DNA of 43,586 nucleotides from Paenibacillus sp. SY21-1 (GTDB taxonomy: Bacteria; Bacillota; Bacilli; Paenibacillales; Paenibacillaceae): positions 1 through 43,586 of the forward strand of contig NZ_STGF01000020.1 of NCBI RefSeq assembly GCF_005222705.1, read 5' to 3'. The position numbers and the translations under genes are program-made. This document shows, in pieces, positions 36,832 to 43,468 of the stretch. Each line of letters starts with the position of its first letter. Position 1 is the first letter of the stretch. The notes beneath the pieces were generated by a model. That model made no database searches. It was not told the origin of the DNA and saw nothing but the letters and a program-made list of their open reading frames with translations.

Positions 36832-36921
36832 CGCTGTTAGTGTTAGCCCTCTGCCGGCTCCGCAGGGCCACTCAGCGGCGTAGTCAACCGCTTAGACAAG
36901 GGGACTGAGCTCCCCTTCCTT

Positions 36922-38118
36922 TTAACTGCGCGCCGTAAATTCCCCGATCGCTTCAACCAGACGCTCAATGCCAAGCTGCGTGCGCTCGCCTGAATTATAC
37001 GTATAGTTCAAGCGAGCCGTATTGCGCTGCGGCTGCTCTGCGTAGAAGGAGCTGCCCGGCACGAAAGCAACGCCCTTTTTAACCGCCGCTCTCAAGAGAG
37101 CCTCTGCATCAAGCGCTTCCGGAAGCTCTACCCACAGAAACATGCCTCCGCGCGGCTTCTCCCACTTCACTCCCGAGAGTGCAGGCTGGCGACGAAGCAG
37201 CTGATGCATTTCAAGCATGCGTTCGCCGTATGATTTGGCGATCACCGCAATGTGGGCATCCAGATCGAAATCCTTCAGCAATTGACTGAGTATCCGCTGA
37301 TCCAGCGCGCTCGAATGAATGTCCATGGCTTGCTTCGCTTTCGTAGCCATCGATACTACGCCGCTGTCCCCCATCATCCAGCCAGTGCGAAGCGCCGGGG
37401 CCACCGTTTTGGAAAATGTGCTCGTATAGAACACCGTTCCGCCTTCCGCCTCCCCTTCAAGCGCAAACAGCGAAGGAAGTTGTTCATCATCAAATTTAAT
37501 ATCTCCGTACGGGTCATCCTCTATGACCGGAATTTCATGATGCTTGCACAAAGCAAGCACCTTCTTGCGGCGCTCCAGGCTCCACACCCGTCCAGTCGGA
37601 TTGCCGAACGTAGGCACTGCATAGAGGAGCTTGGGCTTATGCTCCCGAATAATCCGTTCCACATCCTCCGGAATCATGCCGTGCTCGTCGCTTTCCGCCG
37701 ATACGACCTTCAGCCCGCGCAGCGCAAATACCTGCAAGCCGGCCAGATAGGTCGGCTTCTCAACAACCACGACATCGCCCGGCTCAGTCAGTACGCTGAC
37801 AAGCAAATCGATCGCCTGCTGCGATCCGGTCGTCAATACCAATTGATGCGGCTCTACGCGCATCTGCTTGAACGCCATTCGTTCGCACAGCTGCTCGCGC
37901 AGCGGCATGAAGCCTTCCGTCACGCCGTACTGCAGCGCTCCCGTCCCTTGTGTGAGCACCCGGCTGGCCGCTTGGCGGACCGCTTCTGCGGGAAACAGCT
38001 CCTCGGCCGGCAGTCCGCCGGCGAAGGAAATCATATCCTTGCCCTGCGTCAGCTTGAGAATATCGCGCACAGCCGACGACTGCAGCTGGGCCACCCTTGA
38101 TGAATAACGATATTGCAT
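36922..38118 (-). CDS. PLP-dependent aminotransferase, class I/II (2-aminoadipate transaminase-like)
   Basis: The 398-residue enzyme has the fold-type I pattern. The PLP lysine is K237 in TSTFSKTVAPALRTGW, with NPTG in FGNPTGR and SYxG-like ALQYGVTEGF near the N-terminus. It is closest in type to LysN/MocR-like aminotransferases without a DNA-binding domain. The likely role is amino acid transamination, but the substrate cannot be told from sequence. The ATG at 38118 has GAGGAGG 9 nt upstream. It stands alone. Confidence 0.92.
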   Translation of the reverse strand: MQYRYSSRVAQLQSSAVRDILKLTQGKDMISFAGGLPAEELFPAEAVRQAASRVLTQGTGALQYGVTEGFMPLREQLCERMAFKQMRVEPHQLVLTTGSQQAIDLLVSVLTEPGDVVVVEKPTYLAGLQVFALRGLKVVSAESDEHGMIPEDVERIIREHKPKLLYAVPTFGNPTGRVWSLERRKKVLALCKHHEIPVIEDDPYGDIKFDDEQLPSLFALEGEAEGGTVFYTSTFSKTVAPALRTGWMMGDSGVVSMATKAKQAMDIHSSALDQRILSQLLKDFDLDAHIAVIAKSYGERMLEMHQLLRRQPALSGVKWEKPRGGMFLWVELPEALDAEALLRAAVKKGVAFVPGSSFYAEQPQRNTARLNYTYNSGERTQLGIERLVEAIGEFTARS

Positions 38119-38204
38119 AAAAAAAGCCTCCTCTTCGCATAACTATTTTCTATGTTACCAAGCTGTCGGCAACATTTAAAGTTTTCTTTTTCCGGTTGGT
38201 TGGT

Positions 38205-38210
38205 TATAAT
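38205..38210 (+). promoter_or_regulatory. -10 element (TATAAT) for the 30-residue peptide gene
   Basis: A perfect TATAAT preceded by a T-rich tract lies about 30 nt upstream of the ATG. The hexamer 17 bp before it (TTTTCT) is a weak -35. Confidence 0.5.
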
Positions 38211-38239
38211 ATAGGAAGATTATTGGAGGTGCAAGGCAG

Positions 38240-38332
38240 ATGAACTTTATTATTGTCATGACTGTGTTCGCATTGTTCATTACCGCAATGCTCACGGCAT
38301 CCTACAATGACGACAAGACCAAAGGACTGTAA
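38240..38332 (+). CDS. 30-residue single-pass membrane peptide
   Basis: An ATG at 38240 opens a 31-codon frame ending in TAA. The product begins MNFIIVMTVFALFITAMLTA, a membrane helix of about 20 residues, followed by the charged tail SYNDDKTKGL. GGAGGT lies 9-10 nt upstream, a TATAAT promoter precedes it, and a terminator hairpin follows at 38360. No function is known for this sequence. Its shape resembles small membrane regulators or toxin-like peptides, but no antitoxin RNA was recognised. Confidence 0.75.
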   Translation: MNFIIVMTVFALFITAMLTASYNDDKTKGL

Positions 38333-38359
38333 GCCGCTAACCCGCTTGCATCCACACAA

Positions 38360-38407
38360 ATGAAGCTTCCCGCTAGCGAGCACAGGGCTCCGAACGGGAA
38401 GCTTCAT
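38360..38407. terminator. Bidirectional terminator between the small peptide and abrB-type genes
   Basis: Perfect 13-bp arms ATGAAGCTTCCCG / CGGGAAGCTTCAT surround a 22-nt loop. The plus-strand tail is TTTCGTTT. It lies between the convergent stop codons at 38332 and 38432. Confidence 0.88.
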
Positions 38408-38431
38408 TTCGTTTCTATGGACGTGAAATGT

Positions 38432-38680
38432 TTACATCCGATTTGCTGTCATTTCCTCCATACATGCACCGCACAAGTAACGTTCCTTAAACTCATGAAC
38501 ATCCGCAATTGAACCACAAAATACACATTTAGGACGGTAACGCTCTAAAATGATATGGTCACCCTGTACAAAAATTTCAACGGGATCGCCCTCGTTCATC
38601 AAGTAACGTTTGCGCAACGATTTAGGAAGCACTATACGGCCGAGTTGATCCACTTTCCTTACTACACCTGCTGGTTTCAT
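38432..38680 (-). CDS. AbrB-type transition-state regulator with C-terminal zinc ribbon
   Basis: The 82-residue product has the swapped-hairpin AbrB/SpoVT DNA-binding domain at residues 1-47 (GVVRKVDQLGRIVLPKSLR). A tail follows with C52-x2-C55 and C70-x2-C73, a likely zinc-binding ribbon absent from B. subtilis AbrB. AbrB proteins bind DNA as dimers/tetramers and repress stationary-phase genes during growth. The frame is open to 38809, but the ATG at 38680 fits the family start (MKxxGxVRKVD) and has GAGGTG 7 nt upstream. Confidence 0.92.
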   Translation of the reverse strand: MKPAGVVRKVDQLGRIVLPKSLRKRYLMNEGDPVEIFVQGDHIILERYRPKCVFCGSIADVHEFKERYLCGACMEEMTANRM

Positions 38681-38847
38681 CACTTTCACCTCTTCTGTGT
38701 CTGGTTTCGCAAGCTTTTTGAGAAACCCCTGCCATATAGGTTTCGCTGGTATTCGAACATTTCCTTCCCATTTGCACAATTTCTTAATATCATGCAAATA
38801 AACGTTCAAAATAGCCGCTTTTGGGAGAATTCATCTCATTAACCGAG

Positions 38848-39315
38848 TTATTTAAGTTGAGAGAACCCTGTTTGTCTTAACGCTTCATATACAATAATGG
38901 CCGCCGAATTGGATAAATTGAGCGAGCGCACATGCTCCGTCCGCATAGGCATACGAATGCAAGTATCCAGATTCGCTTCAATGAGCGATTGGGGCAGCCC
39001 CTTCGTTTCCTTTCCGAAAACAAAAAAATCTCCATCCTGGAATTGAAAATCCGAATATACTTTCGTAGCGCGCGTGCTGGCATAAAAAAATCGGCCATGC
39101 GGCTGCTGCGCTTGAAGTTCCTCAAAGGAATCGTAATAGCTAAGTGTGACCGCATGCCAATAATCCAGCCCCGCCCGCTTGAGCGTGCGATCATCCGTCT
39201 GGAAGCCCAGCGGTCTGATCAAATGCAAATGAGTGCCGGTAGCTGCGCACGTACGCGCTATATTGCCCGTGTTAGCTGGAATTTCCGGTTCTACCAATAC
39301 GATATGAAATGGCAT
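38848..39315 (-). CDS. trmL: tRNA (cytidine(34)-2'-O)-methyltransferase
   Basis: The 155-residue SpoU-family (SPOUT) enzyme methylates the 2'-OH of the wobble base of tRNA-Leu in the TrmL/YibK family. It shows the family start VLVEPEIPANTGNIARTCAA (motif 1), VFGKETKGLPQSLI (motif 2) and MRTEHVRSLNLSNSAAIIVYEALRQ (motif 3, knot region). The length is that of YibK (157 residues). The ATG at 39315 has AAAGGAG about 12 nt upstream. It is divergent from the orphan response regulator. Confidence 0.95.
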   Translation of the reverse strand: MPFHIVLVEPEIPANTGNIARTCAATGTHLHLIRPLGFQTDDRTLKRAGLDYWHAVTLSYYDSFEELQAQQPHGRFFYASTRATKVYSDFQFQDGDFFVFGKETKGLPQSLIEANLDTCIRMPMRTEHVRSLNLSNSAAIIVYEALRQTGFSQLK

Positions 39316-39369
39316 AGTTGTTTGCTTCTCCTTTCATTCTGACTATTATACACGATATTGCCTTATATT

Positions 39370-39397
39370 TTTACACCCATTTTACGCAACGTTAATC
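39370..39397. promoter_or_regulatory. PhoP-box-like direct repeats upstream of the orphan response regulator
   Basis: Three hexamers TTTACA (39370), TTTACG (39381) and TTAATC (39392) are spaced exactly 11 bp apart. A fourth, weaker unit ATTAAG follows at 39403. This is the spacing and sequence type of Bacillus PhoP boxes (TTWACA-N5 repeats). It lies about 70 bp before the response regulator and in the spacer shared with trmL, suggesting autoregulation or PhoP control. Confidence 0.5.
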
Positions 39398-39465
39398 TAA
39401 GGATTAAGGTTAACCTTCATAATAAGCAATAGATCAGGCAGAAGCACATGAAGGAGAGTTGAACG

Positions 39466-40182
39466 ATGCGAAAAAAAATACTGGTCGTGGATGACGAGCC
39501 TTCCATCTCCATGCTCATTGAATTTAATTTAAAGCTGGCCGGCTTTGACGTAAGGTGCGTCAGTGATGGAGAAGCCGTATTCGACATGCTGAAGCCGTTT
39601 CGTCCCGACCTGATTGTCCTTGATCTCATGCTGCCCAAAATGGACGGGATTCAAGTATGCCGCGAGCTGCGGAAGCAAAGCAACGCCGTTCCGATCGTGA
39701 TGCTGACTGCGCTTCAAGATGTCACCGACAAAATAGCCGGTCTCGATAACGGTGCGGACGATTATATGACCAAGCCATTTAGCCCGCAAGAGCTTGTGTC
39801 GCGCATTCAGGCGATTTTTCGCCGCGTTCAGGCGCTCCCTGGCGCTTCCGAGGATACCTCGTTTGAAATCGGCAAGCTGAACGTCAAAGCGGAGCAGAGA
39901 GAAGTCTACATCGACAACAAGCTGGTGGACTTAACGCCAAAGGAGTTTGAGCTGCTGCTTTTCCTGTGCAGGCATAAAGGCAAGGTATTAAGCCGTCAAC
40001 AGCTGCTTCACGGCGTTTGGGATTATCATTTTCTTGGCGATACGCGCATCGTCGATGTGCATATCAGCCACTTGCGCGATAAAATCGAACAAAATGCGCG
40101 CACGCCTGAATACATTATGACCGTCCGCAACGTCGGCTACAAGCTGAACGGCCCTGCATCGGCAGAGTCCAATTACGCGTAA
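39466..40182 (+). CDS. Orphan OmpR/PhoB family response regulator (PhoP-like)
   Basis: The 238-residue product has a receiver (acidic pair in VVDDEPS, phosphoacceptor D53 in IVLDLMLPKMD, and K in DDYMTKPFSPQE) and a winged-helix domain (residues about 135-230; VDLTPKEFELLLFLC and RIVDVHISHLRDKIE). The DDYMTKPFSP stretch is close to B. subtilis PhoP. AAGGAG lies 9 nt upstream of the ATG at 39466. No histidine kinase follows: a strong terminator begins 46 nt after the stop, so it is an orphan or is served by a distant kinase. Confidence 0.93.
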   Translation: MRKKILVVDDEPSISMLIEFNLKLAGFDVRCVSDGEAVFDMLKPFRPDLIVLDLMLPKMDGIQVCRELRKQSNAVPIVMLTALQDVTDKIAGLDNGADDYMTKPFSPQELVSRIQAIFRRVQALPGASEDTSFEIGKLNVKAEQREVYIDNKLVDLTPKEFELLLFLCRHKGKVLSRQQLLHGVWDYHFLGDTRIVDVHISHLRDKIEQNARTPEYIMTVRNVGYKLNGPASAESNYA

Positions 40183-40228
40183 GCAAGCTCTTCCATCCTA
40201 TTTTCTCCTATAGCGGCAAACAACAAGG

Positions 40229-40274
40229 GGCCGGTTTTCATGCAGCTTTTCGCTGCGTGAAAACCGGCCTTTTT
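40229..40274 (+). terminator. Rho-independent terminator of the orphan response regulator
   Basis: A long stem (GGCCGGTTTTCA and GCAGC pairing with GCTGC and TGAAAACCGGCC) is followed by TTTTT. Confidence 0.93.
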
Positions 40275-40405
40275 CGGGACAATACAAGCTTGTATGAACT
40301 CACCTGGCACTGGCTTTTTCCTCTTCTCGAACCAAGAAATGCCCTCGCTCAAGCAGGGAACCTGCTTCTTAGCCCTGCTGCTTCCACAAGCTGCGTGTCC
40401 GGGAA

Positions 40406-41491
40406 TTAACCGTTACGCTTCTGGAAGTCAGCCATAAACTGCGCAAGCGCCTGACAGCTTTCAAGCGGAACCGCATTGTAGGTCGATGCACGCAGCCCGC
40501 CAACATCGCGGTGCCCTTTTAGTCCTACGAAACCTTCTTGCTCCGATTCCTTAATAAATTTCTTCTCAAGCTCTTCCGTATGAATTCTGAACGTAATGTT
40601 CATAAGCGAACGGCTTTGCTTCTGGGCAGCGCCCAGATAGAAGCCGCCGCTTTGATCGATCGTATCGTAGATCAGCTTCGTTTTGTCGCGGTTGTACTGC
40701 TCCAGCGCGGAAGCTCCGCCCTTGTCCTTGATCCATTGCAGCACGAGGCTTGCCAAGTATACCGAGAAAGAAGGAGGCGTATTGTAAAGCGAGCCGGCTT
40801 TCGCATGCGTTTCGTAACGGAACATCGTCGGGATCGTCTTCGGGCTTTCCTTCACCAGATCATCGCGGATGATAACGACCGTTACGCCCGAAGGACCCAG
40901 GTTTTTCTGCGCTCCGGCATAAATAACGCCGAACTTGCTTACATCAACCGGACGGCTAAGAATGTCGCTCGACATATCGGCTATCAGAGGAACATCTCCC
41001 GTGTCCGGAAATTCATTAAACTGTACGCCGCCGATCGTCTCGTTCGACGTCAAGTGAAGGTAAGCAGTATTCTCAGGAACGACAATTTCCGACAATTCCG
41101 GCATTCTCATAAATTTATCGGCTTCTGTCGAAGCAGCGACCGCCGTTTCGCCAATCAGCTTCGCTTCCTTGTACGCTTTATCCGCCCAAGCGCCGGTCAT
41201 CACGTAAGCGCCAGCTTTGCCTGGACGCAGCAGGTTAAGCGGCAGCATCGCGAATTGCGTGCTTGCCCCGCCTTGAAGCAGCAACACCTGATAGTTGTCT
41301 GGAATGGCCAGCAATTCGCGCAGCAGCGCCTGCGTTTCATTGTTGACTTGCTCATAGGCCGCGCTCCGATGGGACATTTCCATAATGGACATGCCTGCGC
41401 CTTTATAATCGGTAAATTGCTCTTGCGCTTGCTTTAGCACCTCCAGCGGTATAGCTGCGGGTCCTGCATTAAAATTAAATGCTCGTGTCAT
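40406..41491 (-). CDS. serC: Phosphoserine aminotransferase
   Basis: The 361-residue enzyme converts 3-phosphohydroxypyruvate and glutamate to phosphoserine and 2-oxoglutarate in serine biosynthesis. Features are the start FNFNAGPAAIPLEVL, the phosphate/substrate motif GAGMSIMEMSHRS, and the PLP lysine K196 in YAGAQKNLGPSG. The length matches SerC (about 360). The ATG at 41491 has GGTGG about 8 nt upstream, a modest ribosome site. It is monocistronic behind a clear sigma-A promoter. Confidence 0.97.
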   Translation of the reverse strand: MTRAFNFNAGPAAIPLEVLKQAQEQFTDYKGAGMSIMEMSHRSAAYEQVNNETQALLRELLAIPDNYQVLLLQGGASTQFAMLPLNLLRPGKAGAYVMTGAWADKAYKEAKLIGETAVAASTEADKFMRMPELSEIVVPENTAYLHLTSNETIGGVQFNEFPDTGDVPLIADMSSDILSRPVDVSKFGVIYAGAQKNLGPSGVTVVIIRDDLVKESPKTIPTMFRYETHAKAGSLYNTPPSFSVYLASLVLQWIKDKGGASALEQYNRDKTKLIYDTIDQSGGFYLGAAQKQSRSLMNITFRIHTEELEKKFIKESEQEGFVGLKGHRDVGGLRASTYNAVPLESCQALAQFMADFQKRNG

Positions 41492-41531
41492 GACGGATAA
41501 CCACCTTCGATTCTTTAATTAGGATATGGCT

Positions 41532-41560
41532 ATAATAGCAATTTTACCGGTCGCCTTCAA
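41532..41560 (-). promoter_or_regulatory. Sigma-A promoter of serC
   Basis: On the minus strand TTGAAG (41560-41555) and TATTAT (41537-41532) are separated by exactly 17 bp, 41 nt before the start codon. Confidence 0.7.
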
Positions 41561-41666
41561 GTAGATAACCAAAAATCAACAATAAAAGTCGAACATATTA
41601 TATGAAATATCCATTGAATATTCGGATTTCTTTTTATGCCAGCAATGGCTCGGCAACGTTCGACAC

Positions 41667-41697
41667 AAAAAATCGGACCTTCGCGGGAAGGTCCGAT
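41667..41697 (-). terminator. Rho-independent terminator of glnA
   Basis: On the minus strand TCGGACCTTC pairs with GAAGGTCCGA around a 4-nt loop, followed by TTTTTT. It starts about 20 nt after the stop at 41717. Confidence 0.93.
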
Positions 41698-41716
41698 CGA
41701 GATGCATATCAAGAAA

Positions 41717-43141
41717 TTAGCAATCGTAGTACAGGCTGAACTCGTGCGGGTGAACGCGAGTCGATACCGCTTTAGCTTCAGCGCGTTTGATCGATACATA
41801 GTTCTCGATGAATTCTTTTGTAAATACGCCGCTTTCAGTCAAGAAATCGGAATCGGCTTCCAAAGCGTTAAGCGCTTCGTCAAGCGTTCCAGGAACGCTG
41901 CGGATTTCTTTTTTCTCTTCTTCTGGCAGTTCGTAGATGTTTTTGTCGAATGGACCGTAGCCCAGTGCCACTGGATCAAGCTTGCGCTTGATGCCGTCCA
42001 GACCTGCAAGAAGCATAGCTGCGAACGCAAGGTAAGGGTTAGCCGTGTTGTCCGGTGTACGGAACTCGATGCGACAGCCTTTAGGCGTAACAGCAGCGAT
42101 TGGAATACGGATCGCAGCGGAACGGTTGCCTTTCGAGAATACAAGGTTTACTGGAGCTTCGTAGCCAGGAACCAAACGTTTGAACGAGTTCGTGCTCGGG
42201 TTAGTGATCGCAATCAGAGCCGGAGCGTGGTACAGAACGCCGCCAATGTAGTGCATAGCAAGCTCGCTCAGGTTAGCGTAAGCGCCTTTGTCGTAGAACA
42301 AAGGAGTGTCGCCGTTAAAGATCGACGTATGAACGTGCATACCGCTGCCGTTGTCGCCGAAAAGCGGTTTTGGCATGAATGTAGCCGTTTTACCGTATTG
42401 GCGAGCTGTGTTGTGGATAACATATTTGAATTTCATCAGGTTGTCGGCTGTTTTAGTCAAGGAATCGAAACGGAAGTTGATTTCCGCTTGACCAGCTGTA
42501 GCAACCTCATGGTGATGACGCTCAACGCGAAGGCCTGTTTCTTGAAGCAGGCGAACCATTTCGCTACGGATGTCCTGTTGGGAATCCACTGGAGCAACTG
42601 GCACGTATCCGCCTTTTACCGGAATTTTGGAGCCAAGGCTGCCGCCTTCCTCTTTGCGGTTCGTGTTCCAGGATGCTTCCTCGGAATCAACAACATAAGA
42701 GGAGGAGTTCATCGAGCTTTCGTAACGAACTTCGTCGAAAATAAAGAACTCAGGCTCTGGCGCAAAAAATGCGGAAGTTCCGATCCCTGTCGTTTGCAGG
42801 TATTCTTCAGCCTTTTGTGCGATGCTGCGCGGGTCGCGGTCATAACGTTCGCCGTCCGGAGTATAGATGTTCGACATTACGTTCAAAGTAGGGTGATCCG
42901 TAAAAGGATCGATAAATACCGATTCAGGGTCCGGCATCATAACCATATCGGAGTTCTCGATGCCACGGAAGCCGTGAATCGAAGATCCGTCGAATGCTAC
43001 ACCGTTAACGAAAGTGTCACCGTCAACCTCTGTAGCAGGAAGAGTGATGTGGTGCGCGCGACCAAGAAGGTCCACGAAGCGGAAATCTACAAACTGGATG
43101 TTGTTTTCTTTGATCAAATCCAAAACGTTTTGAACTGACAT
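41717..43141 (-). CDS. glnA: Glutamine synthetase type I, long (GSI-beta-like) form
   Basis: The 474-residue enzyme makes glutamine from glutamate, ammonia and ATP. It shows the substrate/metal motifs FDGSSI, EPEFFIFD, HHHEVATAGQ, KPLFGDNGSGMH and the ATP/latch region NRSAAIRIP. It also contains the extra segment around residues 150-185 (EEASWNTNRKEEGGSLGS through GGYVPVAPVDS) found in GSI-beta (E. coli type, 469 aa) and absent from the 444-residue Bacillus GSI-alpha. Y403 in DKNIYELPEEE aligns with the adenylylated tyrosine of enterobacterial GlnA. GGAGG lies 9 nt before the ATG. No glnR precedes it, and the gene is monocistronic. A sigma-A promoter and a GlnR/TnrA box lie upstream. The subtype call is from motifs only, not from a tree. 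Confidence 0.95.
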   Translation of the reverse strand: MSVQNVLDLIKENNIQFVDFRFVDLLGRAHHITLPATEVDGDTFVNGVAFDGSSIHGFRGIENSDMVMMPDPESVFIDPFTDHPTLNVMSNIYTPDGERYDRDPRSIAQKAEEYLQTTGIGTSAFFAPEPEFFIFDEVRYESSMNSSSYVVDSEEASWNTNRKEEGGSLGSKIPVKGGYVPVAPVDSQQDIRSEMVRLLQETGLRVERHHHEVATAGQAEINFRFDSLTKTADNLMKFKYVIHNTARQYGKTATFMPKPLFGDNGSGMHVHTSIFNGDTPLFYDKGAYANLSELAMHYIGGVLYHAPALIAITNPSTNSFKRLVPGYEAPVNLVFSKGNRSAAIRIPIAAVTPKGCRIEFRTPDNTANPYLAFAAMLLAGLDGIKRKLDPVALGYGPFDKNIYELPEEEKKEIRSVPGTLDEALNALEADSDFLTESGVFTKEFIENYVSIKRAEAKAVSTRVHPHEFSLYYDC

Positions 43142-43177
43142 GAATAATTTCCTCCATTTCCGAACATTTGCTCATTG

Positions 43178-43196
43178 TTGAACATGTATTGTTCAA
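43178..43196. promoter_or_regulatory. 19-bp palindrome in the glnA leader
   Basis: TTGAACA and TGTTCAA form a perfect 7-5-7 palindrome about 37 nt before the start codon and downstream of the promoter. A related palindrome lies at 43298-43311. The regulator is unknown. Confidence 0.5.
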
Positions 43197-43219
43197 TAAT
43201 TGCTCCAAACCATGACGTA

Positions 43220-43248
43220 ATTATAAAACTACGTTTTGAGCCAGTCAA
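43220..43248 (-). promoter_or_regulatory. Sigma-A promoter of glnA
   Basis: On the minus strand TTGACT (43248-43243) and TATAAT (43225-43220) are separated by 17 bp, predicting a start near 43213 and a leader of about 70 nt. Confidence 0.8.
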
Positions 43249-43276
43249 TAGCTATGTCAGGTATTTTTTGCGGGTA

Positions 43277-43293
43277 TGTCAGCTATACTTACA
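43277..43293. promoter_or_regulatory. GlnR/TnrA binding site upstream of glnA
   Basis: The 17-mer TGTCAGCTATACTTACA fits the GlnR/TnrA consensus TGTNAN7TNACA at every defined position on both strands. It is centred about 72 bp upstream of the predicted transcription start, a position suited to activation rather than simple blocking. A further half-site TGTCA lies at 43255-43259, 22 bp (two turns) closer to the promoter. Confidence 0.75.
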
Positions 43294-43297
43294 ACTT

Positions 43298-43311
43298 TGA
43301 ACAGTTGTTCA
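43298..43311. promoter_or_regulatory. 14-bp palindrome upstream of the GlnR box
   Basis: TGAACA and TGTTCA form a perfect 6-2-6 palindrome next to the GlnR box. It shares its arms with the palindrome at 43178-43196. Confidence 0.45.
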
Positions 43312-43468
43312 CAATTCATCCTTTTGGCCCAATGCTGACGGTGCCTGCTTCCCCTTTTTAGCAGCTGCAACCGCACTTCAATACCTTGGAAAAAGAAACC
43401 GCTTCCGGGCAGCAGGCTTATGCTTTCCCATCGCTTAGGAAGCCGGCGGCCTGCCTTTCAACTGGCAA
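43312..43468. other. Intergenic stretch between the glnA control region and the intron (3' exon of the intron)
   Basis: No gene is seen. On the minus strand CCGGCTTCC and GGAAGCGG can pair (one bulged base) across about 30 nt and are followed by TTTCTTTTT, a possible weak terminator of a gene beyond the right edge. The segment next to 43468 is the 3' exon of the intron. Confidence 0.5.

Noticed and set aside
38681..38809. N-terminal extension of the AbrB-type gene
   Set aside because: The open frame continues upstream, but the family start and the ribosome site both point to the ATG at 38680.
40320..40405. Hairpin AAGCAGG / CCTGCTT downstream of serC as a terminator
   Set aside because: The stem is short and no T-run follows on the minus strand.
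41636..43138. 500-codon open frame on the plus strand opposite glnA
   Set aside because: It is antisense to a clear glutamine synthetase gene, has no ribosome site, and gives a composition (Arg/Phe/Val-rich) typical of a shadow frame.
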